A DNA stretch of 5,470 bases, taken from Burkholderiaceae bacterium (lineage in GTDB: Bacteria > Pseudomonadota > Gammaproteobacteria > Burkholderiales > Burkholderiaceae). The notes beneath the pieces were generated by a model. The model did no database searches. It worked only from the letters and a program-made list of their open reading frames with translations, and was not told the DNA's origin. Shown here piece by piece: positions 1 through 5,470 of the stretch (position 1 is its first letter; the number at the start of each line of letters is the position of its first letter). The position numbers and the translations under genes are program-made. The stretch covers positions 1 to 5,470 of the forward strand of contig JANWUU010000220.1 in the NCBI GenBank assembly GCA_025057735.1, given 5' to 3'.

Positions 1-1782
1 CGCCGCCACCCAGGAGGCGAGGGCGCCCGCCTCATTGATGCCTTCCTCCAGGATCTGGCCGTCGACGGCCTCGCGGTAGTAGCTGACCTGGTCGTGGTCC
101 TCCGGCTCGTACAGCTGCCCGATCGGCGAGTAGATGCCGACTTGGCGAAACAGGTCCGCCATGCCAAAGGTGCGCGCCTCGTCGGCAATGATCGGCACGA
201 TGCGCGGCCCCAGCCGCGAATCTTTCAGCAGCGCGGCGACCATGCGCACGAAGGCCATCGTCGTGCTCATCTCGCGCCCCGCGGCTTCGAGCGCAAAGCG
301 CGCGAACGCGTCCAGCGCGGGCACCGCAACCGGTTCGCACTGCGCCGAACGCGCCGGCAAGTAGCCGCCCAGTTTGGCGCGGCGCGCCTGCAGGTACTTC
401 ATCTCGGGCGACTCGGCCGGCGGCCGTACGAACGCGCAGTCCTCGATCTGCGCCTCCGCCAGCGGCAGCGCGAAGCGCTCGCAGAACTCGCGCAACTGCT
501 GCGCGTCGAGCTTTTTCTGCTGGTGCGTGGTCATCCGCCCCTGACCCGCGGTGCCCATGCCGTAGCCCTTCTTGGTCTTGGCCAGGATCACGGTGGGCTG
601 GCCCCGGTGATGGACGGCCGCGTGATAGGCGGCGTAGATCTTGACCGGATCGTGACCGCCGCGCCGCAGGCGGTCGATGTCGTCGTCCGACAGGTGGGCG
701 ACCAGCGCCTGCAGCTCCGGATACTTGGCGAAGAAATGCTCGCGATTGAAGCGGCCGTCGGTGGCGGCAAGCTGCTGGAATTCGCCGTCCACCGTCTCGT
801 GGAACGCGCGCAGCAGCAGCCCCTGCTCGTCGCGCGCGAACAGCGGATCCCAGTCGGACCCCCACAGCAGCTTGATCACGTTCCAGCCGGCGCCGGCGAA
901 CAGGCCTTCGAGCTCCTGGATGATCGAGCCATTGCCACGCACCGGGCCGTCGAGCCGCTGCAAATTGCAGTTGACGACGAACACCAGGTTGTCCAGACCC
1001 TCGCGGGCGGCGAGCGACAGGCCGGCGAGTGACTCCGGTTCGTCCATCTCGCCGTCGCCGACGAAGGCCCAGACCTTGCGGCCGGCTGTCGCGACGATGC
1101 CGCGGTTTTCCAGGTAGCGCATGAAACGCGCCTGATAGATCGCGAACAGCGGGCCGAGCCCCATCGAGCCGGTGGGAAACTGCCAGAAGTTCGGCATCAG
1201 CCACGGGTGCGGGTACGAGGACAACCCGTCGCCGCCCGTCTCGCGCCGGTAGTTGGCCAGGTGCGCCTCGGACAGCCGCCCCTCGAGGAAAGCGCGGGCG
1301 TAGACCCCGGGCGCCGAATGCGGCTGAAAGTAGACGAGATCGCCGCGCTGCCCGGCGCGGAAGAAATGGTTGAAACCGACCTCGAACAGGTCCGCGGCGG
1401 AGGCGTAACTTGCGATGTGCCCGCCGAGTTCGGCGCTCTCGCGGTTGGCGCGTACCACCATGGCCAGCGCATTCCAGCGCACCCAGGCGCTGATGCGCGC
1501 CTCCAGCTCGAGGTTGCCCGGAAACGGCGCCTGCTGCGCGAGCGCAATCGTGTTCAGATACGGCGTGTGGGCCACCGTGGGCAGCTGCACGCGCCGCCGG
1601 CGCGCATGCTGCACCAGTTTCTGCAGCAGGAAAGTGGCGCGCTGCGGCCCCTGCGTCTCGATCACGGCATCCAGCGCCTCCAGCCACTCCCGTGTCTCCT
1701 GCGGGTCGGCGTCCGCTTCCGGCAGCCGCCAGGAAGCCACCGGCGACCGGCGCGCCAGCTCGTCCAGTTGCTCGCGTTTCAT
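1..1782 (-). CDS. aceE: Pyruvate dehydrogenase E1 component, homodimeric type (partial, C-terminus beyond left edge)
   Basis: ThDP-dependent E1 enzyme that decarboxylates pyruvate and reductively acetylates the lipoyl groups of E2 in the cytoplasmic pyruvate dehydrogenase complex. The minus-strand frame is open from the ATG at 1782 to the window edge, giving 594 codons against 887 in E. coli AceE, so about the last third is missing. Visible: PYLNTI near the N-terminus; GGHIASY with H122 and FQPHSAPG with H155 (E. coli H106 and H142); the ThDP/Mg motif GDGEMDEPES from residue 242, closing with NCN at 271-273; the active-site loop around GMG (408-410) with H420 (E. coli H407); IADEARTFGM with E535; and EGINEAG with E584, the catalytic glutamate (E. 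coli E571). The start is supported by GGAG six bases upstream and by a family-typical N-terminus. Downstream partners (aceF, lpd) would lie off the left edge. It could instead be the MdeB-like paralogue acting on 2-oxobutyrate; the family is certain, the exact substrate less so. Confidence 0.93.
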   Translation of the reverse strand, partial: MKREQLDELARRSPVASWRLPEADADPQETREWLEALDAVIETQGPQRATFLLQKLVQHARRRRVQLPTVAHTPYLNTIALAQQAPFPGNLELEARISAWVRWNALAMVVRANRESAELGGHIASYASAADLFEVGFNHFFRAGQRGDLVYFQPHSAPGVYARAFLEGRLSEAHLANYRRETGGDGLSSYPHPWLMPNFWQFPTGSMGLGPLFAIYQARFMRYLENRGIVATAGRKVWAFVGDGEMDEPESLAGLSLAAREGLDNLVFVVNCNLQRLDGPVRGNGSIIQELEGLFAGAGWNVIKLLWGSDWDPLFARDEQGLLLRAFHETVDGEFQQLAATDGRFNREHFFAKYPELQALVAHLSDDDIDRLRRGGHDPVKIYAAYHAAVHHRGQPTVILAKTKKGYGMGTAGQGRMTTHQQKKLDAQQLREFCERFALPLAEAQIEDCAFVRPPAESPEMKYLQARRAKLGGYLPARSAQCEPVAVPALDAFARFALEAAGREMSTTMAFVRMVAALLKDSRLGPRIVPIIADEARTFGMADLFRQVGIYSPIGQLYEPEDHDQVSYYREAVDGQILEEGINEAGALASWVAA

Positions 1783-1788
1783 CGCCTG

Positions 1789-1792
1789 CTCC
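1789..1792 (-). promoter_or_regulatory. Ribosome binding site of the E1 gene
   Basis: On the minus strand GGAG is followed by a six-base spacer (CAGGCG) and the ATG at 1782-1780. This is a standard Shine-Dalgarno arrangement and supports that start codon. The divergent pyrC has nothing comparable. Confidence 0.7.
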
Positions 1793-1814
1793 GTGCGCGC
1801 GTGTGTGGCCGCCC

Positions 1815-1820
1815 ATTATC
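1815..1820 (-). promoter_or_regulatory. Putative -10 element for the E1 gene
   Basis: Read on the minus strand this is GATAAT, five of six matches to the sigma-70 consensus TATAAT. With standard spacing, transcription would begin near 1808, giving a leader of about 26 bases that contains the ribosome binding site. No good -35 hexamer is visible at 16-18 bases (the position reads roughly GCATTA), so the promoter may be weak or activator-assisted. Confidence 0.45.
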
Positions 1821-1835
1821 GGCGCGGCGCTGGCC

Positions 1836-1841
1836 GATAAT
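1836..1841 (+). promoter_or_regulatory. Putative -10 element for pyrC, implying a leaderless mRNA
   Basis: GATAAT matches five of six bases of TATAAT and is the mirror image of the element at 1815-1820. Its last base taken as -7 puts +1 at about 1848, the A of the pyrC ATG. No Shine-Dalgarno sequence is present before that ATG (GATAATGCGCGC directly precedes it), which fits a leaderless or nearly leaderless transcript. A recognisable -35 is lacking (CCATTA at 17-base spacing). Confidence 0.45.
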
Positions 1842-1847
1842 GCGCGC

Positions 1848-2900
1848 ATGAGCGCGCCGCTGACCCTCACCCGCCCCGACGACTGGCATCTGCACCTGCG
1901 CGACGGCGCGCAGATGGCGGCGGTGCTGCCCTACACGGCGCGCCAGTTCGCGCGCGCGATCGTGATGCCGAACCTGAAGCCGCCGGTCACCACCGTCGAG
2001 CAGGCTGCCGCCTACCGGCAGCGCATCCTGAAGGCGCTGCCCGCGGGGCTGCGCTTCGAGCCGCTGATGACGCTGTATTTGACCGACAACACCGCGCCGC
2101 AGGAAATCCGGCGCGCCAAGGAAAGCGGCTTCGTGCATGGGGTCAAGCTGTATCCGGCCGGGGCGACGACGAACGCCGATTCCGGCGTCACCGACCTGCG
2201 GCGCTGCGCGCGCGCCCTGCAGACGATGGAAGAAATCGATCTGCCCTTGCTGATCCATGGCGAGGTCACGCATGCCCACGTGGACGTGTTCGACCGTGAG
2301 GCGCGTTTCATCGACGAGGTGCTGATCCCCCTGCGGCGCGATTTTCCGGCGTTGCGCGTGGTGCTCGAGCACGTCACCACGCGCGAGGCGGTGCAGTACG
2401 TCGAGCAGGCGGACGGCCGCATCGCGGCGACGATCACCGCGCATCATCTGCTGTTCAACCGCAACGCGCTGTTTGTGACACCACAAGGCCGCACGGGGCT
2501 GCGGCCGCACTATTACTGCCTGCCGGTATTGAAGCGCGAGTCGCACCGGCAGGCGCTGCTGGCGGCCGCCACCTCCGGCAACCCGCGCTTCTTCCTCGGC
2601 ACGGACAGCGCGCCGCATCCGAAAGGGGAAAAGGAGAGCGCCTGCGGCTGCGCCGGCTGCTTCACGGCCGCTAGCGCCCTGGAGCTTTACGCGATGGCCT
2701 TCGAGGCGGCCGGCGCGCTGCACCGGCTGGAAGCATTTGCCAGTTTCCACGGCGCCGATTTCTACGGCCTGCCGCGCAACCGGGAGACGGTAACGCTCGA
2801 GCGGCGCGCCTGGACCGTGCCGCGGGAACTCGATTTCGGCGCGGCCACGGTCGTGCCACTGGCCGCCGGGGAAACGCTGCCGTGGAAGCTTGCGGACTGA
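1848..2900 (+). CDS. pyrC: Dihydroorotase, class II (PyrC)
   Basis: Zinc amidohydrolase that reversibly cyclises N-carbamoyl-L-aspartate to L-dihydroorotate, the third step of de novo pyrimidine synthesis, in the cytoplasm. The protein has 350 residues (E. coli PyrC 348) and is collinear with that family. Metal ligands are visible in order: HLHLRDG with H14 and H16, the carboxylated lysine K100 in KLYPAGATTN, H137 in HGEVTHA, H175 in LEHVTT, and D253 in GTDSAPH. The threonines T108-T109 belong to the flexible active-site loop. The cysteine-rich CGCAGC stretch (266-271) is typical of the family. The ATG at 1848 is chosen because the family's N-terminus (short lead, then RPDDWHLHLRDG) begins there; the frame is open further upstream, but that extension crosses the intergenic region and the E1 start. 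No ribosome binding site precedes the ATG. The 3' end overlaps the next gene by 19 bases. Confidence 0.97.
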   Translation: MSAPLTLTRPDDWHLHLRDGAQMAAVLPYTARQFARAIVMPNLKPPVTTVEQAAAYRQRILKALPAGLRFEPLMTLYLTDNTAPQEIRRAKESGFVHGVKLYPAGATTNADSGVTDLRRCARALQTMEEIDLPLLIHGEVTHAHVDVFDREARFIDEVLIPLRRDFPALRVVLEHVTTREAVQYVEQADGRIAATITAHHLLFNRNALFVTPQGRTGLRPHYYCLPVLKRESHRQALLAAATSGNPRFFLGTDSAPHPKGEKESACGCAGCFTAASALELYAMAFEAAGALHRLEAFASFHGADFYGLPRNRETVTLERRAWTVPRELDFGAATVVPLAAGETLPWKLAD

Positions 2901-3655
2901 ACGCGGGGGCGATCGACTGGGCAGCGCCGTGGCTGGCGCCGCTGGCGCGCTGGCGCGAGGTGCTGCTGGCGCCGGACTGGCGCGCTGCCGCAAGCGGCGT
3001 CGCACGGGCGCACGGCGTGACCTCCGGACGCGGGCAGCCGATTGCGTTCGTCGCCGCCGACGATGCCGGCGACACCCCTTATGAGCTGCATATCGCGCAG
3101 ACCGGCCGCGTGCCGACGCGCGACAACCGGCACGATGCGTTCAACGCGCTGATGTGGCTGGCGTTTCCGCGCACGAAGGCGGCCCTCAACGCCCGCCAGG
3201 CCGACGAGATCGAGCGGCGCGGCATCGGACCGCGGCGCGGGGCGGTGCGCGACGCGGCCACGCTGATCGACGAAAGCGGGCTGCTGCTGGCGAGCGACGA
3301 TGCCGCCGTCTTCGATGCGCTGCTGCGGCACGACTGGCCGCACCTGCTGATCGAGGGCCGCGCGCGCTGGGGCCGGGATATCCGCGCGTTCGTGTTCGGC
3401 CATGCGCTGCTCGAGAAGCTGTGCGGCCCATTTAAAGCGATCACGGCCTGCGTGGTGCCGGTGCCCCTGTCGAGCGGGCCCGACGCGGCTGCTGCGCGTT
3501 TCGTGATGCGCGCGGATCTGGCGCCGTCGCAGCTTGCCCATCTGCCGGTCCTCGGTATTCCGGGCTGGTGGCCGCCCAACGAGGATCCGCGCTTCTACGA
3601 CGACGCGACGGTGTTTCGCGCCGCGCCGCCCGCAGCGTTCGTTGCGGGCCGCTGA
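2882..3655 (+). CDS. DUF3025 family protein of unknown function
   Basis: A 257-residue protein that I recognise as DUF3025, a family common in beta- and some gammaproteobacteria and without an established function. Conserved blocks: IDWAAPWL (11-18); YELHI (67-71); GRVPTRDNRHDAFNALMWL (75-93) continuing into FPRTKAALN; RDAATLIDESG (123-133); FGHALLEKL (172-180); and a C-terminal GIPGWWPPNED (225-235) followed by RFYDDATVFR. The invariant-looking H84, H174 and the acidic residues near them would suit metal binding or catalysis, but that is inference. No signal peptide or clear membrane segment is seen, so it is probably cytoplasmic. The start is GTG at 2882, inside pyrC, with GGGGA (2868-2872) upstream. 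CTG at 2897, overlapping the pyrC stop, is a less likely alternative, and the next GTG (codon 27) would cut off the conserved IDW..PW block. The overlap with pyrC suggests translational coupling. Confidence 0.88.
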   Translation: MEACGLNAGAIDWAAPWLAPLARWREVLLAPDWRAAASGVARAHGVTSGRGQPIAFVAADDAGDTPYELHIAQTGRVPTRDNRHDAFNALMWLAFPRTKAALNARQADEIERRGIGPRRGAVRDAATLIDESGLLLASDDAAVFDALLRHDWPHLLIEGRARWGRDIRAFVFGHALLEKLCGPFKAITACVVPVPLSSGPDAAAARFVMRADLAPSQLAHLPVLGIPGWWPPNEDPRFYDDATVFRAAPPAAFVAGR

Positions 3656-3658
3656 CCC

Positions 3659-4903
3659 ATGCGCCTTGGCTGCATCGCGGACGATTTCACTGGCGCTGCC
3701 GACATCGCCAACACGCTGACGCGCGGCGGCCTGCGTACCGCGCTCGCGATCGGCGTGCCGCCGCAGCCGCCGCCGGCGGCCGATGCGGTGGTGGTGGCGT
3801 TAAAGACGCGTTCGATCGAACCACAGCAGGCGGTCGCGCAGTCGCTCGCCGCCTGCGACTGGCTGGCCGCGCACGGCTGCGGCCAGTTCGTGTTCAAGAT
3901 CTGTTCGACCTTCGACTCCACGCCGCGCGGCAACATCGGACCGGTGGCCGAGGCCCTGCGCAAGCGGCTGGCGGCTGGTTGTGTGGCCGTCTGCCCCGCG
4001 TTTCCGGCCAACGGCCGCACGGTGTACCGCGGCCACCTGTTCGTCGGCGACGCGCTGCTGAACGAAAGCGGCATGGAGAGGCATCCGCTCAATCCGATGA
4101 CCGACGCCAACCTCGTGCGCGTGCTGCAGGCACAGAGCCGCAGCCGCGTGGCGCTGATCGGGCACGAGGTGGTGCGGGCGGGGCCGGCAGCGATTGCGCA
4201 GCGGCTGAAGGCACTGGACGCCGCCGGCTTCGGCTTCGCGATCGTCGATGCGGTCTGCGATGCGGACCTGCTGGCGCTCGGCGCGGCACTCGCCGATGCG
4301 CGGCTGGCGGTGGGCGGCTCCGGCATCGCGCTCGGTCTGCCGCAGAACGTCCGCGCCTGCGGCGAGCCGGCGGCCAGCGAGGCGAAACGCCCTCCGCTCG
4401 ACGGCAACGCCGTGCTGCTGGCCGGCTCCTGTTCGAACGCGACGCGCGCGCAGGTGGCGGCCTACGATGGGCCACGGCTACAGATCGACCCGGCGCGCGT
4501 GGTCGGCGACGCGACCTACCTGGAGGAGGTCCGGACCTGGTGTCTGCAGCAGAGTCGGCCGCCGCTGGTGGCAAGCAGCGCGGCTGCCGCCGAGGTGGCG
4601 GCCTTGCAGGCTGTGCATGGCGCGCAGCTGGCGCAGCAGATCGAACGCTTCTTCGGCAAATTGGCGGCGGCGCTCCTCGCCGCCGGCGCGCGGCGCTTCA
4701 TCGTCGCCGGCGGCGAGACCTCGGGGGCCGTGGTCGCAGCTCTCGGCGTGCGCCTGCTCGAGGTGGGCGCCGAGATCGACCCCGGCGTACCGGTGCTGTG
4801 GGCCAACGAACCGGCGCCGCTCGCCCTCGCGCTGAAGTCCGGTAACTTCGGCGCCGTCGATTTTTTCGCCCGTGCGCTGGCCGCGACCGGCGGTGAACGG
4901 TAA
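3659..4903 (+). CDS. otnK: 3-oxo-tetronate kinase (four-carbon acid sugar kinase, DUF1537 family)
   Basis: ATP-dependent kinase that phosphorylates 3-oxo-tetronate at O4; the product is decarboxylated by OtnC to dihydroxyacetone phosphate in the catabolism of D-erythronate and L-threonate. The protein has 414 residues, close to the usual ~420. The N-terminal substrate domain opens with GCIADDFTGAADIAN (4-18), followed by KICSTFDSTPRGNIGP (80-95) and CPAFPANGRTVYRGHLFVG (112-130). The C-terminal nucleotide domain has LLAGSCSNATRAQ (253-265), FIVAGGETSG (347-356) and KSGNFG (393-398) near the end. The ATG lies only 3 bases after the DUF3025 stop and has no clear Shine-Dalgarno sequence, so translation probably depends on ribosomes arriving from upstream. 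The neighbouring denD favours a role in D-erythronate use over L-threonate. Family assignment is firm; substrate comes from family and context. Confidence 0.93.
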   Translation: MRLGCIADDFTGAADIANTLTRGGLRTALAIGVPPQPPPAADAVVVALKTRSIEPQQAVAQSLAACDWLAAHGCGQFVFKICSTFDSTPRGNIGPVAEALRKRLAAGCVAVCPAFPANGRTVYRGHLFVGDALLNESGMERHPLNPMTDANLVRVLQAQSRSRVALIGHEVVRAGPAAIAQRLKALDAAGFGFAIVDAVCDADLLALGAALADARLAVGGSGIALGLPQNVRACGEPAASEAKRPPLDGNAVLLAGSCSNATRAQVAAYDGPRLQIDPARVVGDATYLEEVRTWCLQQSRPPLVASSAAAAEVAALQAVHGAQLAQQIERFFGKLAAALLAAGARRFIVAGGETSGAVVAALGVRLLEVGAEIDPGVPVLWANEPAPLALALKSGNFGAVDFFARALAATGGER

Positions 4904-4910
4904 CGCAACG

Positions 4911-4917
4911 AGAGGAA
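4911..4917 (+). promoter_or_regulatory. Ribosome binding site of denD
   Basis: AGAGGAA is followed by a 5-base spacer (CCGAG) and the ATG at 4923. It is the clearest Shine-Dalgarno sequence on the plus strand of this window and lies in the 19-base gap after the otnK stop, so denD can be initiated independently within the same transcript. Confidence 0.75.
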
Positions 4918-4922
4918 CCGAG

Positions 4923-5470
4923 ATGAAGATCGTGGTCACCGGCGGCGCCGGCTTTCTGGGACAACTGCTGATCCGCGCGCTGTGCGAGCGCGGCCGGCTT
5001 GCGCGTACCGACGGCGGCGAATACGAGATCCAGCAGATCGTCTCGATCGACCAGGCGCAGGCCGGCCCCCTGTTCGTCGACGAGCGCGTCGGCTACGTGG
5101 TCGGGGACATCGCCAATCCGGCGTTTCTTAGCCACGTGCTCGGCCGCGACACCGACAGCGTGTTCCACCTCGCCGCCGTGGTCAGCGGCGGCGCGGAGGC
5201 CGATTTCGATCTCGGCATGCGGGTGAACCTGGACGGCACGCGCGCGCTGTTCGAGATCTGCCGCGCGCAGACCGCGCGTCCGCGCGTGGTGTTCGCCAGC
5301 AGCGTGGCGGTGTTCGGCGCCCCGCTGCCGGAGGTGGTGAGCGACGACACCCCGCCGCGGCCGCAGACCAGTTACGGCACGCAGAAGCTGATCGGCGAAT
5401 TCCTGCTCAACGACTACTCGCGCAAGGGCTTCCTCGATGGCCGCGCGCTGCGGCTGCCGACCATCGTCGT
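4923..5470 (+). CDS. denD: D-erythronate dehydrogenase, SDR superfamily (partial, C-terminus beyond right edge)
   Basis: Extended short-chain dehydrogenase/reductase predicted to oxidise D-erythronate to 3-oxo-tetronate with NAD+, supplying the substrate of OtnK. The window contains 182 complete codons of an expected ~320. Visible: the Rossmann glycine motif TGGAGFLG (6-13); the acidic residue D43 after the second strand, which favours NAD over NADP; GDIANP (61-66); FHLAAVVSGGAEADFDLGM (81-99), a stretch characteristic of the DenD branch; VNLDGTRALFE (101-111); the catalytic serine region FASSVAVFG (124-132) with S126/S127; and YGTQK with Y151 and K155 of the Ser-Tyr-Lys triad. The ATG at 4923 follows a strong ribosome binding site. 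Adjacency to otnK supports the assignment over a generic nucleotide-sugar epimerase. The substrate-determining C-terminal half is not in view. Confidence 0.88.
   Translation, partial: MKIVVTGGAGFLGQLLIRALCERGRLARTDGGEYEIQQIVSIDQAQAGPLFVDERVGYVVGDIANPAFLSHVLGRDTDSVFHLAAVVSGGAEADFDLGMRVNLDGTRALFEICRAQTARPRVVFASSVAVFGAPLPEVVSDDTPPRPQTSYGTQKLIGEFLLNDYSRKGFLDGRALRLPTIV

Larger units (their letters stand above)
1814..1842. repeat. Perfect inverted repeat between the divergent genes (10-bp arms, 9-base centre)
   Basis: The left arm CATTATCGGC (1814-1823) and right arm GCCGATAATG (1833-1842) are exact reverse complements around a 9-base centre, GCGGCGCTG. The arms are 19 bases apart centre to centre, nearly two helical turns, so both face the same side of the DNA. 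The repeat lies in the middle of the 65-base intergenic region. Each arm also contains an outward-facing GATAAT hexamer. It can be read as two mirror-image core promoters, as the operator of a dimeric regulator, or both. A terminator is unlikely because both flanking genes point away from it. Confidence 0.8.

Noticed and set aside
1814..1842. Intrinsic terminator hairpin
   Set aside because: The inverted repeat lies between two genes that diverge from it and has no following run of T on either strand; promoter or operator function fits better.
1692..1847. Upstream extension of the pyrC frame by 52 codons
   Set aside because: The extension is antisense to the E1 start, crosses the promoter region, and encodes a low-complexity Pro/Ala/Arg stretch absent from PyrC proteins.
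32..1870. A 612-codon open frame on the minus strand in a different frame from the E1 gene
   Set aside because: It is Arg/Ala/Gly-rich with no recognisable domain and overlaps the E1 gene, whose frame carries every catalytic motif. Long stop-free shadow frames are expected at this GC content.
2076..2081. TTGACC as a possible -35 element inside pyrC
   Set aside because: No -10-like hexamer follows at a suitable distance, and the sequence encodes the conserved YLTDN segment of PyrC.
1779..3005. A 408-codon antisense frame across pyrC
   Set aside because: Its composition is that of a GC-rich shadow (many Arg, Gln, Ala), it has no family motif, and it spans the divergent promoter as well as two genes on the other strand.
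3427..3441. Locally AT-rich CATTTAAAGCGAT as a possible promoter for otnK
   Set aside because: It encodes the family-conserved part of the DUF3025 protein after FGHALLEKL, lacks a proper -10/-35 pair, and is more than 200 bases before otnK.
3568..4845. A 425-codon plus-strand frame overlapping otnK
   Set aside because: Highly Arg/Gly/Ala-rich with no domain, while the frame starting at 3659 encodes a complete OtnK.

Overview
The window is very GC-rich (roughly 70 % by eye), almost entirely coding, and shows typical high-GC proteobacterial codon use. PyrC is the E. coli-like class II dihydroorotase and is followed directly by a DUF3025 protein. The pyruvate dehydrogenase E1 is of the homodimeric AceE type. 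This combination points to a betaproteobacterium (Burkholderiales or Rhodocyclales-like) or a related gammaproteobacterium; the exact taxon cannot be read from the sequence.

Layout. Bases 1-1782 (minus strand) hold the first 594 codons of a homodimeric-type pyruvate dehydrogenase E1 (aceE or its close paralogue mdeB); the C-terminal third lies beyond the left edge. Bases 1783-1847 are a 65-base divergent intergenic region with a perfect 10-bp inverted repeat. Its two arms each carry an outward-facing GATAAT -10-like hexamer, so it reads as a compact back-to-back promoter. On the plus strand follow pyrC (1848-2900), a DUF3025 gene overlapping its end (2882-3655), otnK (3659-4903) after a 3-base gap, and denD (4923 to the right edge, truncated) after a 19-base gap with a good ribosome binding site.

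How the genes work together. PyrC makes dihydroorotate in pyrimidine synthesis. OtnK and DenD are two steps of D-erythronate catabolism: DenD oxidises D-erythronate to 3-oxo-tetronate, OtnK phosphorylates it, and a decarboxylase (OtnC, not in the window) would yield dihydroxyacetone phosphate. The unusual point is that this four-carbon sugar-acid module sits tightly behind pyrC-DUF3025 with no visible terminator or promoter between them, so it may be read from the pyrC promoter.

No RNA gene, insertion sequence, CRISPR array or clearly undescribed multi-gene system was seen. The points most worth a second look are the symmetric divergent promoter with a probably leaderless pyrC, the uncharacterised DUF3025 protein, and the coupling of biosynthetic and catabolic genes.
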